Source of the DNA: a virus
Length of the DNA stretch: 64,000 bases
Virus record (IMG/VR): IMGVR_UViG_3300009182_000002
Location: 33,730-97,729 of that record
Reading direction: 5' to 3' (one strand)
A model generated the notes under the pieces. That model was not told the DNA's origin. It saw nothing but the letters and a program-made list of their open reading frames with translations, and did no database searches. A program made the position numbers and the translations under genes. Shown piece after piece: positions 41,125 through 51,202 of this stretch (positions are counted from its first letter, which is position 1; each line of letters starts with the position of its first letter).

Positions 41125-44100
41125 CTAGTAGACGGTGGACACGTAGGTCTGGGTGAATGTCGGGTCAATTGACGAAACCGGGGTCGAGTTGTCGATCAGG
41201 CCGTTGAACGTGATCCGGTATGGGATTCCGATAGCAACGTTGTTAGGGATCTCGGACCTCAGGTAGTTGATCGCTGTGTTGATATGGGCGCTCGTGTTGT
41301 CCGATACCGCCGACGTCGGAAGGGTTCGCCCGGTCATCGTGGTGGAAAGGTTCGTCGTCCCGGTCCATCCGGCGAAGTAGGGCGCGATGTTGAAATTGGA
41401 ACCCGAGTAGGAGTTTCCATCGAAGTACGACATGAGAACGTCACCGCTCTCCACCAACCAAGAGTCGGTGTAGTACGCCGACCCATAGACAGGCTGCGTA
41501 CCCATCGTCCGAGCGGTGATCCTAGGAACGAGGTCAGTAGCAAGAGGCATGTTGAAGGTAACCGAAGTTCGCTGCCAAATCGAGTCCGAGCCGATAGATG
41601 CGGATTCAAATGCGGTCACCTCGGGTGCGGACGCGAGCGTAAACGTCGGGCACGTCACGTACACGGTCTTACCGCACATGTCCTCGGTCATGTTGTTGGC
41701 ATAGATGGTCAGGACCGCAGCAGCGACCGCACGGGTCACCGAGACCGTTGGGTTGGTAGAGCGCAGCGCTGCCGAACTCGTTGACGTTCCGGCGGTGTAG
41801 GTGAACGTGGTCGGAGAGGTAACGCTGACCACCGCGTAGGAACCGTCGTAGTTGGAGTCGCCGACTGCCACTGTCACAGTCTCTCCAACGAGCAGACCGT
41901 GGTTTCCAGATGTAGTGATGGTTCGGGTCGTGGTGCTGGATGTGCCTGCCGTGATGGTCGTTGTCTTGGAGTTGGTCCTACCGCTAGCCGCAGCCGTGGT
42001 TGAGACCCATGAGTAGTCACGGCTATTGGTACTGGGAAACACGATTGTTAGGGCATCATCCAAAGTTTCCTCAAGGAAATCACCTGCTGAGTCGTACCAC
42101 CTGACCGAAGCGCCAACTGCTGCCGCTACAGATGGGAGGCGAACCCAAGCACCAGCCCGATAAGTAGACCCGGCGGATACGGAGACCCGACCAAGGTTTC
42201 CACTGTCGGCAGTTCTTGGAAAATAGACGCCTGAGCGGTAGCCGCGAACGTTGTTAAGGATGTCGGCGTTGTTTGCAAGCGTCACCGCAACAGCGGGCTG
42301 CTGGTCGTACCATTCGGTTTTAGAAGTTAGCCATGATGCAGAGGTCGTAGTGCCGGTGTTGCTAGGGCCATCGCAGTACGCAACCGGACTGGCGGGAGGA
42401 TTGGAAACGGAGGCGTTCGTGGTGCTGGGCGTGAACTCGTAGTTCGAGTAGCCGTTGGCATAACCGTCCAGAAGCAGTCTTACTGAGGTGTTGTAGGCGC
42501 TGGAATTGCTAGCGAGAAAGTAGGCGCTGGCAGTGTAGGTGCCTGTACTTGGAACCTGTACAAACGCCGTACCGATCTTGTTGTTCAAAGCAACGCCCAC
42601 AGTTCCAGCAGCGCTCGCCTGCGTCGCCCCACTCGAATTCGTTACCGTGAATGTGGTGCTTGATGGAACTGTCGCAACGGTGAAGGTCCCGTTGTTACCG
42701 CTGGTTGTTGCGCTAGCAATCACCACCGTCTGACCAGCAATGAGCCCGTGGGCAGCGCTGGTCGTCACAGTGACGGTTGGCGTCGAGAAGGCAATAGACG
42801 AGATGTTGAACGAGGTGCTGCCGACCGTCAGGGCGTAAGCCTTGGTGCCAAGGCGGAAGGACGAGGAACTGACCGCCGCCGTGTTCGGGGATGTCGCTGT
42901 GAGAGACCTGCCAGTGACAGTGCTGGTAGTCAGGGTTGCGTTGCTAGACGACGACGTTCCGGCAGTGTAGGTGAGCGTCGTGCTGGTTGGAACGCTGACC
43001 ACTGCGAACGTTCCGTCGTAGTTGGCATCTCCGAAAGCAACCGTGACGTTCTGCCCGGAAAGGAACCCGTGTGCGCTGGAGGTCGTGATCGTGCGAGTCG
43101 TTCCAGAAGACGTGCCGGATGACGCGGTGGCTACGCGCTCAGCCTCGAACGAGGGAGTGGTCATCAGGTTAATTCGCGGGGGTCCCCACGTAGCGGACGA
43201 TGGTGGCGAGAAGAGGTCGATGCTGACGAGGTTTGGAGACTGGTAGTTGTACGCGGTCTCTCCAGCGGTGACCATGAACCGGCGGAAGTAATGCGTCAGG
43301 GTGGTGTCGCTTGCAACTGGTAGTGACCGCACAGACAGGTACTTGGTTCGCGCTGGAGTGGTGAACGTTGCGTAGTTCTTGGTCCAAGTGAGGGCCGTGT
43401 ACGTCGTAGTAGCCGCAGAGTTGTAAATCGTTGTGGCGTCTTCATAAGCCACTGCGGCAGCCTCATACTGCGCCGCAGTGGAGTTACCCAGCGTGTACTT
43501 GCTGATGTAGGTACCGCTGGCGTCGAAGAACGCGATCTCGGTGGTCGGAGAGACCTGACCACTAGATGGGGTGGCGGACATCGTGCCCTCGTACGAAAAC
43601 GTGTACTTACTGTACTCAGACACGGGCACGCCGTTACCAACGGCGAATGGGTTCCTTCGCCCGGGGATCGCCGCAAGGAGGTTGTAGGGCGAGCCAGTTC
43701 CGAAGAACGTGCTGTAGGCGCTAGGCGTGATGTCTGACTCAAGAGTCACAGTCACGGCGGTTGGTCCGGGGATGGCAGTGACGACCATCGAGGGGTTAGT
43801 GCTCGTATTGTCGTACGGGAAGCCCGAAGTCATCGTCACGATGTCACCGCGCTCCAGCCCATGAGGCACTGCCGTTGTCAGCGTGTATACCCTGTTGCTG
43901 ACGTAGGCGCTTGGACTTACTCTCGAAACGGCGACGCCGTAGCCAAGATGCACGCAGGGGTTGCTAGCGGACCCCGGGGTCATCGAGAGTGCCTTCGCAC
44001 CTGACGTTGCTAGGTCTCCGTTGGCTGGTGTTTCGGGTGCGACGTACGCGACGGCGCTGACGCTGTCTCCACCGGTAAACGATCCGGAGGGAGTGATGCT

Positions 44101-45321
44101 CGTCAAAGACCTGCTTGTGGCGGTGGAGTTATCAACGGAAGCAGGGCTCGCGACCCAGTGACCGATACCGCCGTAGAACTCGGCGTCGTCAACCGTGGGC
44201 ATCCGGTTGTATCCAATGGTGACACCAGTGTTGAACCCAGTGACGCACTCAGAAAAAGTGATGAGACCTCGCGGTGCTCCTCTGAACTCGTTGATCTGGT
44301 CAGCGTTAGCAAGCGCCATCCGCAGCGAGCGCTTGCTAAGCGAGGAGTTGCTAGCGATACCAACTGTGTCGAGAGCCGCTGTTAGCGCAGCATCCGGAAT
44401 GAGTCGGGGCTCCCAGAGCCGAGAGACTCCTTCAAGATCTGAGCGGATGTCGTCCCAGACCCAACCCATGCCCGCGAGGACCTTAGTTAGCGAGGGGTCG
44501 CCTACCGTGAGGTCCAAGTCGGTATCTACGAGGGTATCCACTGTCGGGATACCGCCAAGATCGAATCGCTTGTTGGTCAGGTACGGGGGAAGAATCGACA
44601 CCAGCCGCTGGAACGACGAGAAGTCCTTGGGCACGCGAATCGTGGCGCTACCGGCGTAGTGCCACTCAGAGATGCTGGGAGTGGGGTCTTCGATGAACAA
44701 CGAGTAGTGGTACTCGTTTCCGGGAACCACGCTTAAATCGGTGAAAGACTTCTCTCCCGGCGCGAGAGAGGGAAGCGTGCTTCTTCCAACGCTGATTGTG
44801 ACTGTTCCTCCGGTCGATGTTGAGGAGGACTTGGTCGTGTGGCTGAAGGCGAACTGAGCAGGGTTGAGGACCGTGGAAATCTTCCACGTTCCGTCTGCGT
44901 TTCCGTTGCTAGTGCCCGAGATAACTACCGTGTCTCCAACATTAAGCAAGTGCGGGACATCGGTGTTGATGACGGTATAGCCATCGCTGTACCTGACTGT
45001 CGTGGCAGCGATGTTGAAGGTCTGTCGGGTGGCAGCGATGACGGAGCAGAACGGGTCGTTGTGAACTACTGCCGGGCCGTGAGTGCTGCGAAGAATCTTG
45101 ATGTCGCTGCTGAATTCTGCGTAGGTGTCCCAGAACAGCGTCGCCCGCCCGTAGACGGCGTTGCCATCCCCGTCCAGATGGCTGCCGGTTGCATCGGTTG
45201 GAAGGATCGTCAGGTACCTGAGCCGAAGATCGGGAATGTCACCGGTTCCGTACTGCGAGTACTTGAGGGACGAGTTCCCGTAGAAACTGTACGGCAGCAG
45301 GACTGTGGAGTACTTGGCCAT
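41125..45321 (-). CDS. Long tail fibre/receptor protein with repeated beta modules (1398 aa)
   Basis: ATG start. The first 370 residues, with a WVWDDIRSDLEGVSRLWEP block, look like a baseplate-attachment region of the tail-protein-I type. At least five copies of a module of the form TTxxPHGLxxGxxVxV...NGTFxVxxVPSxTTFTY occur (about 105-175, 480-530, 740-805, 850-910, 1150-1215). This shape matches what automated annotation calls an E1_FCCH-like domain. Related modules occur in the sheath and the J-like protein. It probably contacts the host surface. Confidence 0.82.
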   Translation of the reverse strand: MAKYSTVLLPYSFYGNSSLKYSQYGTGDIPDLRLRYLTILPTDATGSHLDGDGNAVYGRATLFWDTYAEFSSDIKILRSTHGPAVVHNDPFCSVIAATRQTFNIAATTVRYSDGYTVINTDVPHLLNVGDTVVISGTSNGNADGTWKISTVLNPAQFAFSHTTKSSSTSTGGTVTISVGRSTLPSLAPGEKSFTDLSVVPGNEYHYSLFIEDPTPSISEWHYAGSATIRVPKDFSSFQRLVSILPPYLTNKRFDLGGIPTVDTLVDTDLDLTVGDPSLTKVLAGMGWVWDDIRSDLEGVSRLWEPRLIPDAALTAALDTVGIASNSSLSKRSLRMALANADQINEFRGAPRGLITFSECVTGFNTGVTIGYNRMPTVDDAEFYGGIGHWVASPASVDNSTATSRSLTSITPSGSFTGGDSVSAVAYVAPETPANGDLATSGAKALSMTPGSASNPCVHLGYGVAVSRVSPSAYVSNRVYTLTTAVPHGLERGDIVTMTSGFPYDNTSTNPSMVVTAIPGPTAVTVTLESDITPSAYSTFFGTGSPYNLLAAIPGRRNPFAVGNGVPVSEYSKYTFSYEGTMSATPSSGQVSPTTEIAFFDASGTYISKYTLGNSTAAQYEAAAVAYEDATTIYNSAATTTYTALTWTKNYATFTTPARTKYLSVRSLPVASDTTLTHYFRRFMVTAGETAYNYQSPNLVSIDLFSPPSSATWGPPRINLMTTPSFEAERVATASSGTSSGTTRTITTSSAHGFLSGQNVTVAFGDANYDGTFAVVSVPTSTTLTYTAGTSSSSNATLTTSTVTGRSLTATSPNTAAVSSSSFRLGTKAYALTVGSTSFNISSIAFSTPTVTVTTSAAHGLIAGQTVVIASATTSGNNGTFTVATVPSSTTFTVTNSSGATQASAAGTVGVALNNKIGTAFVQVPSTGTYTASAYFLASNSSAYNTSVRLLLDGYANGYSNYEFTPSTTNASVSNPPASPVAYCDGPSNTGTTTSASWLTSKTEWYDQQPAVAVTLANNADILNNVRGYRSGVYFPRTADSGNLGRVSVSAGSTYRAGAWVRLPSVAAAVGASVRWYDSAGDFLEETLDDALTIVFPSTNSRDYSWVSTTAAASGRTNSKTTTITAGTSSTTTRTITTSGNHGLLVGETVTVAVGDSNYDGSYAVVSVTSPTTFTYTAGTSTSSAALRSTNPTVSVTRAVAAAVLTIYANNMTEDMCGKTVYVTCPTFTLASAPEVTAFESASIGSDSIWQRTSVTFNMPLATDLVPRITARTMGTQPVYGSAYYTDSWLVESGDVLMSYFDGNSYSGSNFNIAPYFAGWTGTTNLSTTMTGRTLPTSAVSDNTSAHINTAINYLRSEIPNNVAIGIPYRITFNGLIDNSTPVSSIDPTFTQTYVSTVY

Positions 45322-45324
45322 GTC

Positions 45325-45660
45325 CTACACCTTCTTGTTAAGACTCGCTCCAAGCGTGACCATGACCTCGTGATGATTCCTGTCAATGATCCGAAGGAGT
45401 GCGTCGAACTGGGTCTCTCCGTTGACGAGGCCTCTTAGAACCTCGTTCTCCTGCTCCAACTTGTCCACCTTGGCAATCAACACTTCGCGCTCGTCTTCAA
45501 GAGCGCCTACGCGCTTGTCGAGTGCCTCTGATAGATCCTGCAACTGGCGGATGGTTGTTTTGGTGTAGGTGCTGCGGAAGTAGGCAACGATGAATGCAGC
45601 CGCTCCAACAAGCGCCAACAAAATGCCAATGAAGTCCACAACACCGGGTAGATCCAGCAT
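45325..45660 (-). CDS. TM plus coiled-coil protein (111 aa)
   Basis: One N-terminal hydrophobic helix (about 7-28, VVDFIGILLALVGAAAFIVAYF), then a coiled coil (about 38-78, LEDEREVLIAKVDKLEQENEVLRGL). Location between two tail-fibre genes suggests a lysis or membrane-anchoring role (holin- or spanin-like). No signature decides. Three bases separate it from the fibre start. Confidence 0.65.
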   Translation of the reverse strand: MLDLPGVVDFIGILLALVGAAAFIVAYFRSTYTKTTIRQLQDLSEALDKRVGALEDEREVLIAKVDKLEQENEVLRGLVNGETQFDALLRIIDRNHHEVMVTLGASLNKKV

Positions 45661-45662
45661 CG

Positions 45663-47123
45663 CTACGTCTTGATGAGGAATCGCAGGGACACATAGGGGG
45701 GAAGAACGTTGGTGATCGGACTTCCGGCTAGGCCGTCCGCGCTACCGTTTCCTGACGACCCGGCGCTCTGTCCCACGATGTTCACGACGTGAGAGTGCGC
45801 GCTGGTTCCGTAGATGATGTCGGGGTGATCCGCCTTGCTTCCCTCGGTGGCATAGCCACCCGTGGTCTGCGGTCGGAGCGCGTCCCAGTTGCCTGCACCG
45901 CCACCCGCAAAGTCGCTCCGGTAGAACCCGGTGTGGGTGTGACCGGCGCTTCCTGACGGAATGGTGTCTCCCGTGGTGTAGCCATTGACGTTGTAATCTC
46001 GGCTCACCTGAACGGTGTGATCGTGAGAAATGGTGTGGGCGTGCGTCGGGAGATTGGCCTTGGTAAGCGTGACGCTTGACGACCCACCTGTGGTGAACCC
46101 GCTGCTGTAGGGCGTTGTTGATGTGGTGCCACGAGCAAATGCGTTGTTCAGGTTTGGAACGGTGAAGTTGCCGCTAGAAACGCCAAGAGCCGTCCCGAGT
46201 GCCGTGTACGACGAGTAGGCGTAGGTCGATCCGTCGCACTCCAACCAACCGGTCGGGACCGTGCCATTGCCCGCGTACATAACAACCGTTCCGGGAGGGA
46301 CAAGGCCCGAAGCAGTAGGAGCGCTGGCGAAGGTGACCGAACCGGAGAAGTTGATATTGCCAGCAACAGTTCCTGTGATCGTGGGACTGGTAAGAGTCTT
46401 GTTGCTAAGCGTCTCGGTACCAGTAAGCGTCGCGGCGTCGAGCCCACTCTTGCGAAGAGTGGCCACGTCGATAGAGCCGCTGGTGATCGAGACTGACGTG
46501 AGCGTCGCGCTGGAAATGGTGCTTCCGTCGATGCCACCAGTAGTTAGTACCGTCTTGCCGTTGACAGTGAGGTTGGTCGTTGCAGCGATGGTGGTTGCGG
46601 TGACCGTGGTAGCCGCGATGGTGCCGGTGCCGGTGATCGACGGGCTTGTCAGTGTCTTGTTGGTAAGGGTCTGGGTGGACGAGACATCCACGACAGCGAT
46701 GTTGAGGACGCTGATCGAGTCAGCGTTGATGGTTCCACCGTTGATGACCGGTGTCGTCAGGGTCTTTGACGTCAGGGTCTGGACCTTGTTAGTGCCAACG
46801 ACGTCTCCGTTACCAACGCCGTGAACGTTCGAGGTGGACCCGTTGTGGCCAGTGGTGCTGGAGCCGATGGCGCTGTACATGCCCGACAACTTGCTGGCAA
46901 GATCCGAGTACGCAGAACCACCTGCGGGGTTCGCCAGAAGGCTCGTGTTGCTGCCCAGCGCCTGCTCGATCTCGATGACCTCAGCCTGAACGAGGTTCAT
47001 ATGAGCGGCTTCGATGGTCTGGCTGGTAGCACGAGCCGGAAGGTTTGCGATAAGGCTTGTGACGTTGCCGTAGGACGCCGTGTTCGTCGCTGACGGATAC
47101 GTCCCGCCATTCGGGTACGTCAT
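45663..47123 (-). CDS. Tail fibre with collar domain (486 aa)
   Basis: ATG start after ggaagga. Residues 30-240 are a series of Thr/Ser-rich repeats of the LTNKTLTSPxITGTG type, as in short fibres. The C-terminal part begins with PPGTVVMYAGNGTVPTGWLECDG, the phage tail collar domain, and holds HAHTISHDHT, HTHTG and SAHSH, His-rich metal-binding loops typical of T4 gp12-like tips. It probably forms a trimeric adhesin. The gap 47124-47182 has no clear feature. Confidence 0.9.
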   Translation of the reverse strand: MTYPNGGTYPSATNTASYGNVTSLIANLPARATSQTIEAAHMNLVQAEVIEIEQALGSNTSLLANPAGGSAYSDLASKLSGMYSAIGSSTTGHNGSTSNVHGVGNGDVVGTNKVQTLTSKTLTTPVINGGTINADSISVLNIAVVDVSSTQTLTNKTLTSPSITGTGTIAATTVTATTIAATTNLTVNGKTVLTTGGIDGSTISSATLTSVSITSGSIDVATLRKSGLDAATLTGTETLSNKTLTSPTITGTVAGNINFSGSVTFASAPTASGLVPPGTVVMYAGNGTVPTGWLECDGSTYAYSSYTALGTALGVSSGNFTVPNLNNAFARGTTSTTPYSSGFTTGGSSSVTLTKANLPTHAHTISHDHTVQVSRDYNVNGYTTGDTIPSGSAGHTHTGFYRSDFAGGGAGNWDALRPQTTGGYATEGSKADHPDIIYGTSAHSHVVNIVGQSAGSSGNGSADGLAGSPITNVLPPYVSLRFLIKT

Positions 47124-47182
47124 GCTTGTCCTTCCTCTAGGCCCTCCTTAGATGGTCTTACACCGCTGTCTGTACGTCAGGG

Positions 47183-49585
47183 TCAAGCGGTACCGAGGTC
47201 AGCGATTCCGGTTGAACCACCGATCTTGATGACCATGTTTCCTTCGGTGTATGTGTCCTTGGCGTACCCAGAACCTTGTGAGGCAGTGAACGCCGAGGTG
47301 CCGCTTCGGAGGCCAGACAACAGCCTTAGAACTCCTCCAGTTCCGCTGGAGATCATGTCCGTGTCGTTTCCTCCGGACAGGCTCAACAGATCAACGGTTG
47401 CGTATCCGATTTCGGCCAGTTTGGACAGTTCTCCAGCGATGGACTGCTTTCGGACCACCGCTCCCATCTCGATGTTCTCGTAATCGAAGATGGACAGGAT
47501 GGTGTCCTTAGCAGCCTTGATCGCGGCGGACTGAGCAACAGTCGATTCGACGTAGATCGTTGCGGTGATCATTACGTCTTCGTACAAGGGGCCAGAGACG
47601 GTGACGTTGGTTCCAGCCGAGGAACGTTCCTCAAGGAACGCCTCCACCTTCCCGCGAAGCGCTTCGAAGTCGGTGTCTTCTCCGCTGATAACAACGCCAG
47701 CGCTAGCAACTGCGTTGGTACCTGAGTTTCCATCAGCCGCGCTTGCCACTGTGCTGCTGGTGCTAGCAGTCAGCGAACTGCTGGTGTAGGAGAAGGTGAA
47801 GGAGTTGGTGGAGATGCTGGTGACGGTCGCCGCCACCGATCCACCAATGGTCACCTTCTCACCGACCTGAGGAAAGTTGAGCGGAGTTGTGGCTACCACG
47901 GGGCTCGTTCCCGTTTGGAACGTGGCGGTACCGGTAGCAGGAGTTGCAGTGCTTCCGGTACCGAGCGTCCCGCTCGTAGTGATGCCGGTAGTTGTAGTGC
48001 TGATTCCAGCGGAGTAACGAACTGTCGGCCTTCCAACCCCGGTGCTGGGGTCTGGGTTGGCGCTGTCCGAGGTTATTAGTGTGAAGGGGGTGTTCGACTT
48101 GTCGTACCCGTCTCCCAATCCCGATACCGACATTGTGCCCTGAGTGAGGTACTTGGTCGTGAGCGTTGCCGCCGAAGAAGTACTGGTGCTCGCTGAGTAG
48201 GTGAATGTCGTCGTGCTGGGAACGGACGCGATGGTGAATGAGCCGTCGTAGTTGGAGTCCCCAAAGTAGACAGTTACGGTCTGACCGGCGGTAAACCCGT
48301 GGGCAGCAGTCGTGGTGACCGTGCGCGTAGTGGTAGACGAAGTTCCGGAAGCCGCTGTTGCCGTGATGATTCCGGCTGGGATAGAGGAAAGCACCAACGT
48401 GTTAATGGTGCTGGTGCGGTATCGAGCGAGAACCGAAGCGACGTAGTAGCCGGGCGCTGCGTAGCCGGAGGACGACTGCGGAGAAACGTAGAGCGTCACC
48501 GAGGTTGCGTTGTTAGCCCTTGCTTGGGCTTTGGCAACGCCGGGGTAGGTGAGTGCAATATCCGAGAAGTCCCGCTTCGTTACCGCGCGGTTGCGGCTTC
48601 GGAATGTGGCCGGGGCGTTCTTTCGGATGCTCGCGTTGCTTTCGGGCTCGGTACCACCAAATGCATCCGAGTTAGAGATGCCGTAGAGGTTCGCCGGTCC
48701 AGTTAGCCGAGTACCCGCAGGGACGTTTCCGAATCGCCCACCACCGGTTCGGTACGTGGCGTAGATGGTGTGGTCCTTCGGAGGAATGCGACCGTTCACG
48801 CCGTCACCGAAACGCAGGCGAACAGAGTCCGCGTCCACGATGAGGCTGTAGGCGTTCTGGGAGGGAAGGAGAGCGGCAAGCCCGGTCGTGCGGGCGTAGA
48901 TGATGGGGCCGTTGTCCCACGCGGTGTTACCATAGCGGGCGTAGCCGTACAGAGGATCAGCGTTTGCGTTGGCACCGTCGTAGCCGCCGATGGTTCCGCT
49001 GGCTACGTACAGCGAGCCCTCGATCAGGCTTCCGGTCGGGATCACAAATTCCTGATCCGACGACCCATCACTGACGCCCAAAGTCTGCTGGAACGCTGTT
49101 GAGCCCTGAACAGCCCTGACGGTAATGCTTCCATTGGAAGGGACATCGACACTCTTGATGCTGCTCCACGAAATAGCCGCACTGTCCAACTGAACCTCAA
49201 AGACAACCTGTTTCTGAACTCCACCATCTACGACGTTGCCGGTGAACTGCGTCCCCGTGTAGACAGTGGTGGGGGTGCTGCCCGGGTTGTAGATTGTCAA
49301 CGAGCCGATGATTGCGGGCATGGACGTTGCCGGGGTGTATCCGAGCATGCGCGCGATATCGATGACGGACTGACGCTGCGTTGCGGTTGAGAGGTAGGCC
49401 TCGTTAACAACGCGGTCGGTGTAGTAGGAGGTTACGTCCCCCAAATACGCGAACGCTTCCACAAGGGCCAGCCCGACGTCCGAGGGATCACCGGAGTTCC
49501 AGTCAGGAATCCGCTCTTTGATAACGGAGATAAGTTCCTCGCGCAGAGACGCATAGTCGCGAGAGGTGTAGTCGATTGCTGGCAT
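47183..49585 (-). CDS. Baseplate J-like protein (800 aa)
   Basis: The start YTSRDYASLREELISVIKERIPDW...DPSDVGLALVEAFAYLGDVTSYYTDRVVNEAYLSTAT is the J/gp6-type baseplate wedge signature. The middle carries one E1_FCCH-like module (HGFTAGQTVTVYFGDSNYDG, about 410-485) and a Gly/Ser/Thr-rich insert. The C-terminus (about 650-760) resumes the J-like fold. Longer than usual for J because of the inserts. ATG start. Confidence 0.9.
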   Translation of the reverse strand: MPAIDYTSRDYASLREELISVIKERIPDWNSGDPSDVGLALVEAFAYLGDVTSYYTDRVVNEAYLSTATQRQSVIDIARMLGYTPATSMPAIIGSLTIYNPGSTPTTVYTGTQFTGNVVDGGVQKQVVFEVQLDSAAISWSSIKSVDVPSNGSITVRAVQGSTAFQQTLGVSDGSSDQEFVIPTGSLIEGSLYVASGTIGGYDGANANADPLYGYARYGNTAWDNGPIIYARTTGLAALLPSQNAYSLIVDADSVRLRFGDGVNGRIPPKDHTIYATYRTGGGRFGNVPAGTRLTGPANLYGISNSDAFGGTEPESNASIRKNAPATFRSRNRAVTKRDFSDIALTYPGVAKAQARANNATSVTLYVSPQSSSGYAAPGYYVASVLARYRTSTINTLVLSSIPAGIITATAASGTSSTTTRTVTTTAAHGFTAGQTVTVYFGDSNYDGSFTIASVPSTTTFTYSASTSTSSAATLTTKYLTQGTMSVSGLGDGYDKSNTPFTLITSDSANPDPSTGVGRPTVRYSAGISTTTTGITTSGTLGTGSTATPATGTATFQTGTSPVVATTPLNFPQVGEKVTIGGSVAATVTSISTNSFTFSYTSSSLTASTSSTVASAADGNSGTNAVASAGVVISGEDTDFEALRGKVEAFLEERSSAGTNVTVSGPLYEDVMITATIYVESTVAQSAAIKAAKDTILSIFDYENIEMGAVVRKQSIAGELSKLAEIGYATVDLLSLSGGNDTDMISSGTGGVLRLLSGLRSGTSAFTASQGSGYAKDTYTEGNMVIKIGGSTGIADLGTA

Positions 49586-49587
49586 GC

Positions 49588-49968
49588 TTAGGCTCCGAGT
49601 CCGTAGGTGCTAGGGCTAGCCGACATAGTGGTCGTGTCCACAACCCCATTAGGAAGTTGGTACCAAACGTCCACTACGAGAGCGCCGTCGTCACCCTCAT
49701 TGACGTCAATCTTGTGCAAGATGACGTCCGGCAAGTGATTCGAGAATGCACTACCAACGATACCGGCGATGTGGCGCTTAGCATCGGTGTAATTGTCAAA
49801 CAAGGAAGCCTGTGCAGCGGTCCCGAATGAGGGGCGCATGACTCTCACACCCTTGGGTGTACACAGGACTGAAAGAACTCGTTGACGCCACAAGTCTTCA
49901 TAGGTCTTAGTAGTGCCAAATGCTGAACGGTTGTTCAGGTACATCGGAATTGCTAGATCGCCGTTCAT
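49588..49968 (-). CDS. Baseplate wedge gp25-like protein (126 aa)
   Basis: LCTPKGVRVMRPSFGT is the conserved gp25/GPW turn (normally GER.M.PDFG); a two-strand C-terminal region follows. Gene order (J, gp25, gpD) is that of contractile-tail baseplates. Two bases lie between it and J. gp25 proteins trigger sheath assembly. Confidence 0.88.
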   Translation of the reverse strand: MNGDLAIPMYLNNRSAFGTTKTYEDLWRQRVLSVLCTPKGVRVMRPSFGTAAQASLFDNYTDAKRHIAGIVGSAFSNHLPDVILHKIDVNEGDDGALVVDVWYQLPNGVVDTTTMSASPSTYGLGA

Positions 49969-49969
49969 G

Positions 49970-51202
49970 TCACACCTCCACCAGAGTCGTGTTTTGCCAG
50001 ACCGCCCCTGTAAAGGCGCGTCCGATGAATCCCTCGTAGTCTCGGGGGATTGTGTTCAACGTGCTGTCGTCAGTGAGAGACCGGAGAGTTTGGTACTGCC
50101 CGACGTCTCTAGCAACGATGTTGTCTCTGACGGCTTCGGACAGGCCTGACGCTGGCTGCGGCTCAGCACCCCGTAGAAGGTCTGACCCAACTTGAAAGTC
50201 CATGAGGTAGCGCGACGTGTCGGTGATCCGATGAACCACCGATAGGACGGTCCAGTAGCCTTCGTAGGGGTTGGGAAGTCCCTTGAGATAGACCATTTTA
50301 TCGGGCGAAGTCACCGGGCTTCCAACGGAGGAGACGCGAGCACGATAGGTAAAGCGGCTCGCCTCCACAGTCGCGTCAAGACTGGCCTGTGCATCCTGAA
50401 TTGAGTTGGTAACCGTGTCCACTGGCTTGGTGAAGATCCCGGATACGTCGTTGAGTCCTAGGCCACGCTCAAGGCTGACAGTCTGCCCGGTGGCGGGGTC
50501 AACGGCCCGCACACTCTTCCGAGTGTTGGACACGCCAATCTCCGGTAGGTAGTCGCCGATGATCGGGTCGAAGTCGAACATCGTTGACAACGTGGACGTG
50601 CTGTTAGAAACCCCGGATGTCATGGTGAGGATCTGAGCCATGGGCTTGTTCTGCGCCTCGAATGTCGCTCGTGAGAGAAACTCGATTCGAGTCTGGTTTG
50701 CCCGGAGCACATACCCGGTTTCCTTGGCAAGGCGGCATAGCAACGCCCAGTCGCTGATGGTCGGTTGTAAAACCGTCTCGTAGATTCGCGGATGAGGTTC
50801 GGTCACTGCGCGGAGTCCGTGTTCCATAGCAATCTTACGAACTACGAGATCCGCCGTGACGTTGGTAAAGGAACGTTGCTTAACGGAGATGAGTGGGAAT
50901 GACGCTCCCACGCACACCACGTCACTGGTGTAGTTGTCCGACCCGAAGTGCGCCCGGACGTGGTGGACGTACCCAACGAACTGGTTACTTCCCCACCGGT
51001 TGCTCCACCGAATCTTCACGGGCGCTCCGGTGGTGAAACTCTTGTGCATGTTGTCTAACTTGCCGCCGTAGGAGACCACCGCAACGTCGTGGCTCCCCTG
51101 CGACTGCCGAATCTCGACCATAGGCATGAGCACGCCGGTAGACCCGCTGAGGGGAAACTCGACGGAGTACTGAGTTAGAGACTTGCGATCCGCGTTAGCC
51201 AT
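49970..51202 (-). CDS. Tail hub gpD-like protein (410 aa)
   Basis: ATG start. DVVCVGASFPL, the PTISDWALLCRLAKETGYVLRANQTRIEF block and the following strands are characteristic of phage late control D/gp27-like hub proteins. It would form the baseplate hub onto which the tape measure and spike bind. Confidence 0.82.
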   Translation of the reverse strand: MANADRKSLTQYSVEFPLSGSTGVLMPMVEIRQSQGSHDVAVVSYGGKLDNMHKSFTTGAPVKIRWSNRWGSNQFVGYVHHVRAHFGSDNYTSDVVCVGASFPLISVKQRSFTNVTADLVVRKIAMEHGLRAVTEPHPRIYETVLQPTISDWALLCRLAKETGYVLRANQTRIEFLSRATFEAQNKPMAQILTMTSGVSNSTSTLSTMFDFDPIIGDYLPEIGVSNTRKSVRAVDPATGQTVSLERGLGLNDVSGIFTKPVDTVTNSIQDAQASLDATVEASRFTYRARVSSVGSPVTSPDKMVYLKGLPNPYEGYWTVLSVVHRITDTSRYLMDFQVGSDLLRGAEPQPASGLSEAVRDNIVARDVGQYQTLRSLTDDSTLNTIPRDYEGFIGRAFTGAVWQNTTLVEV

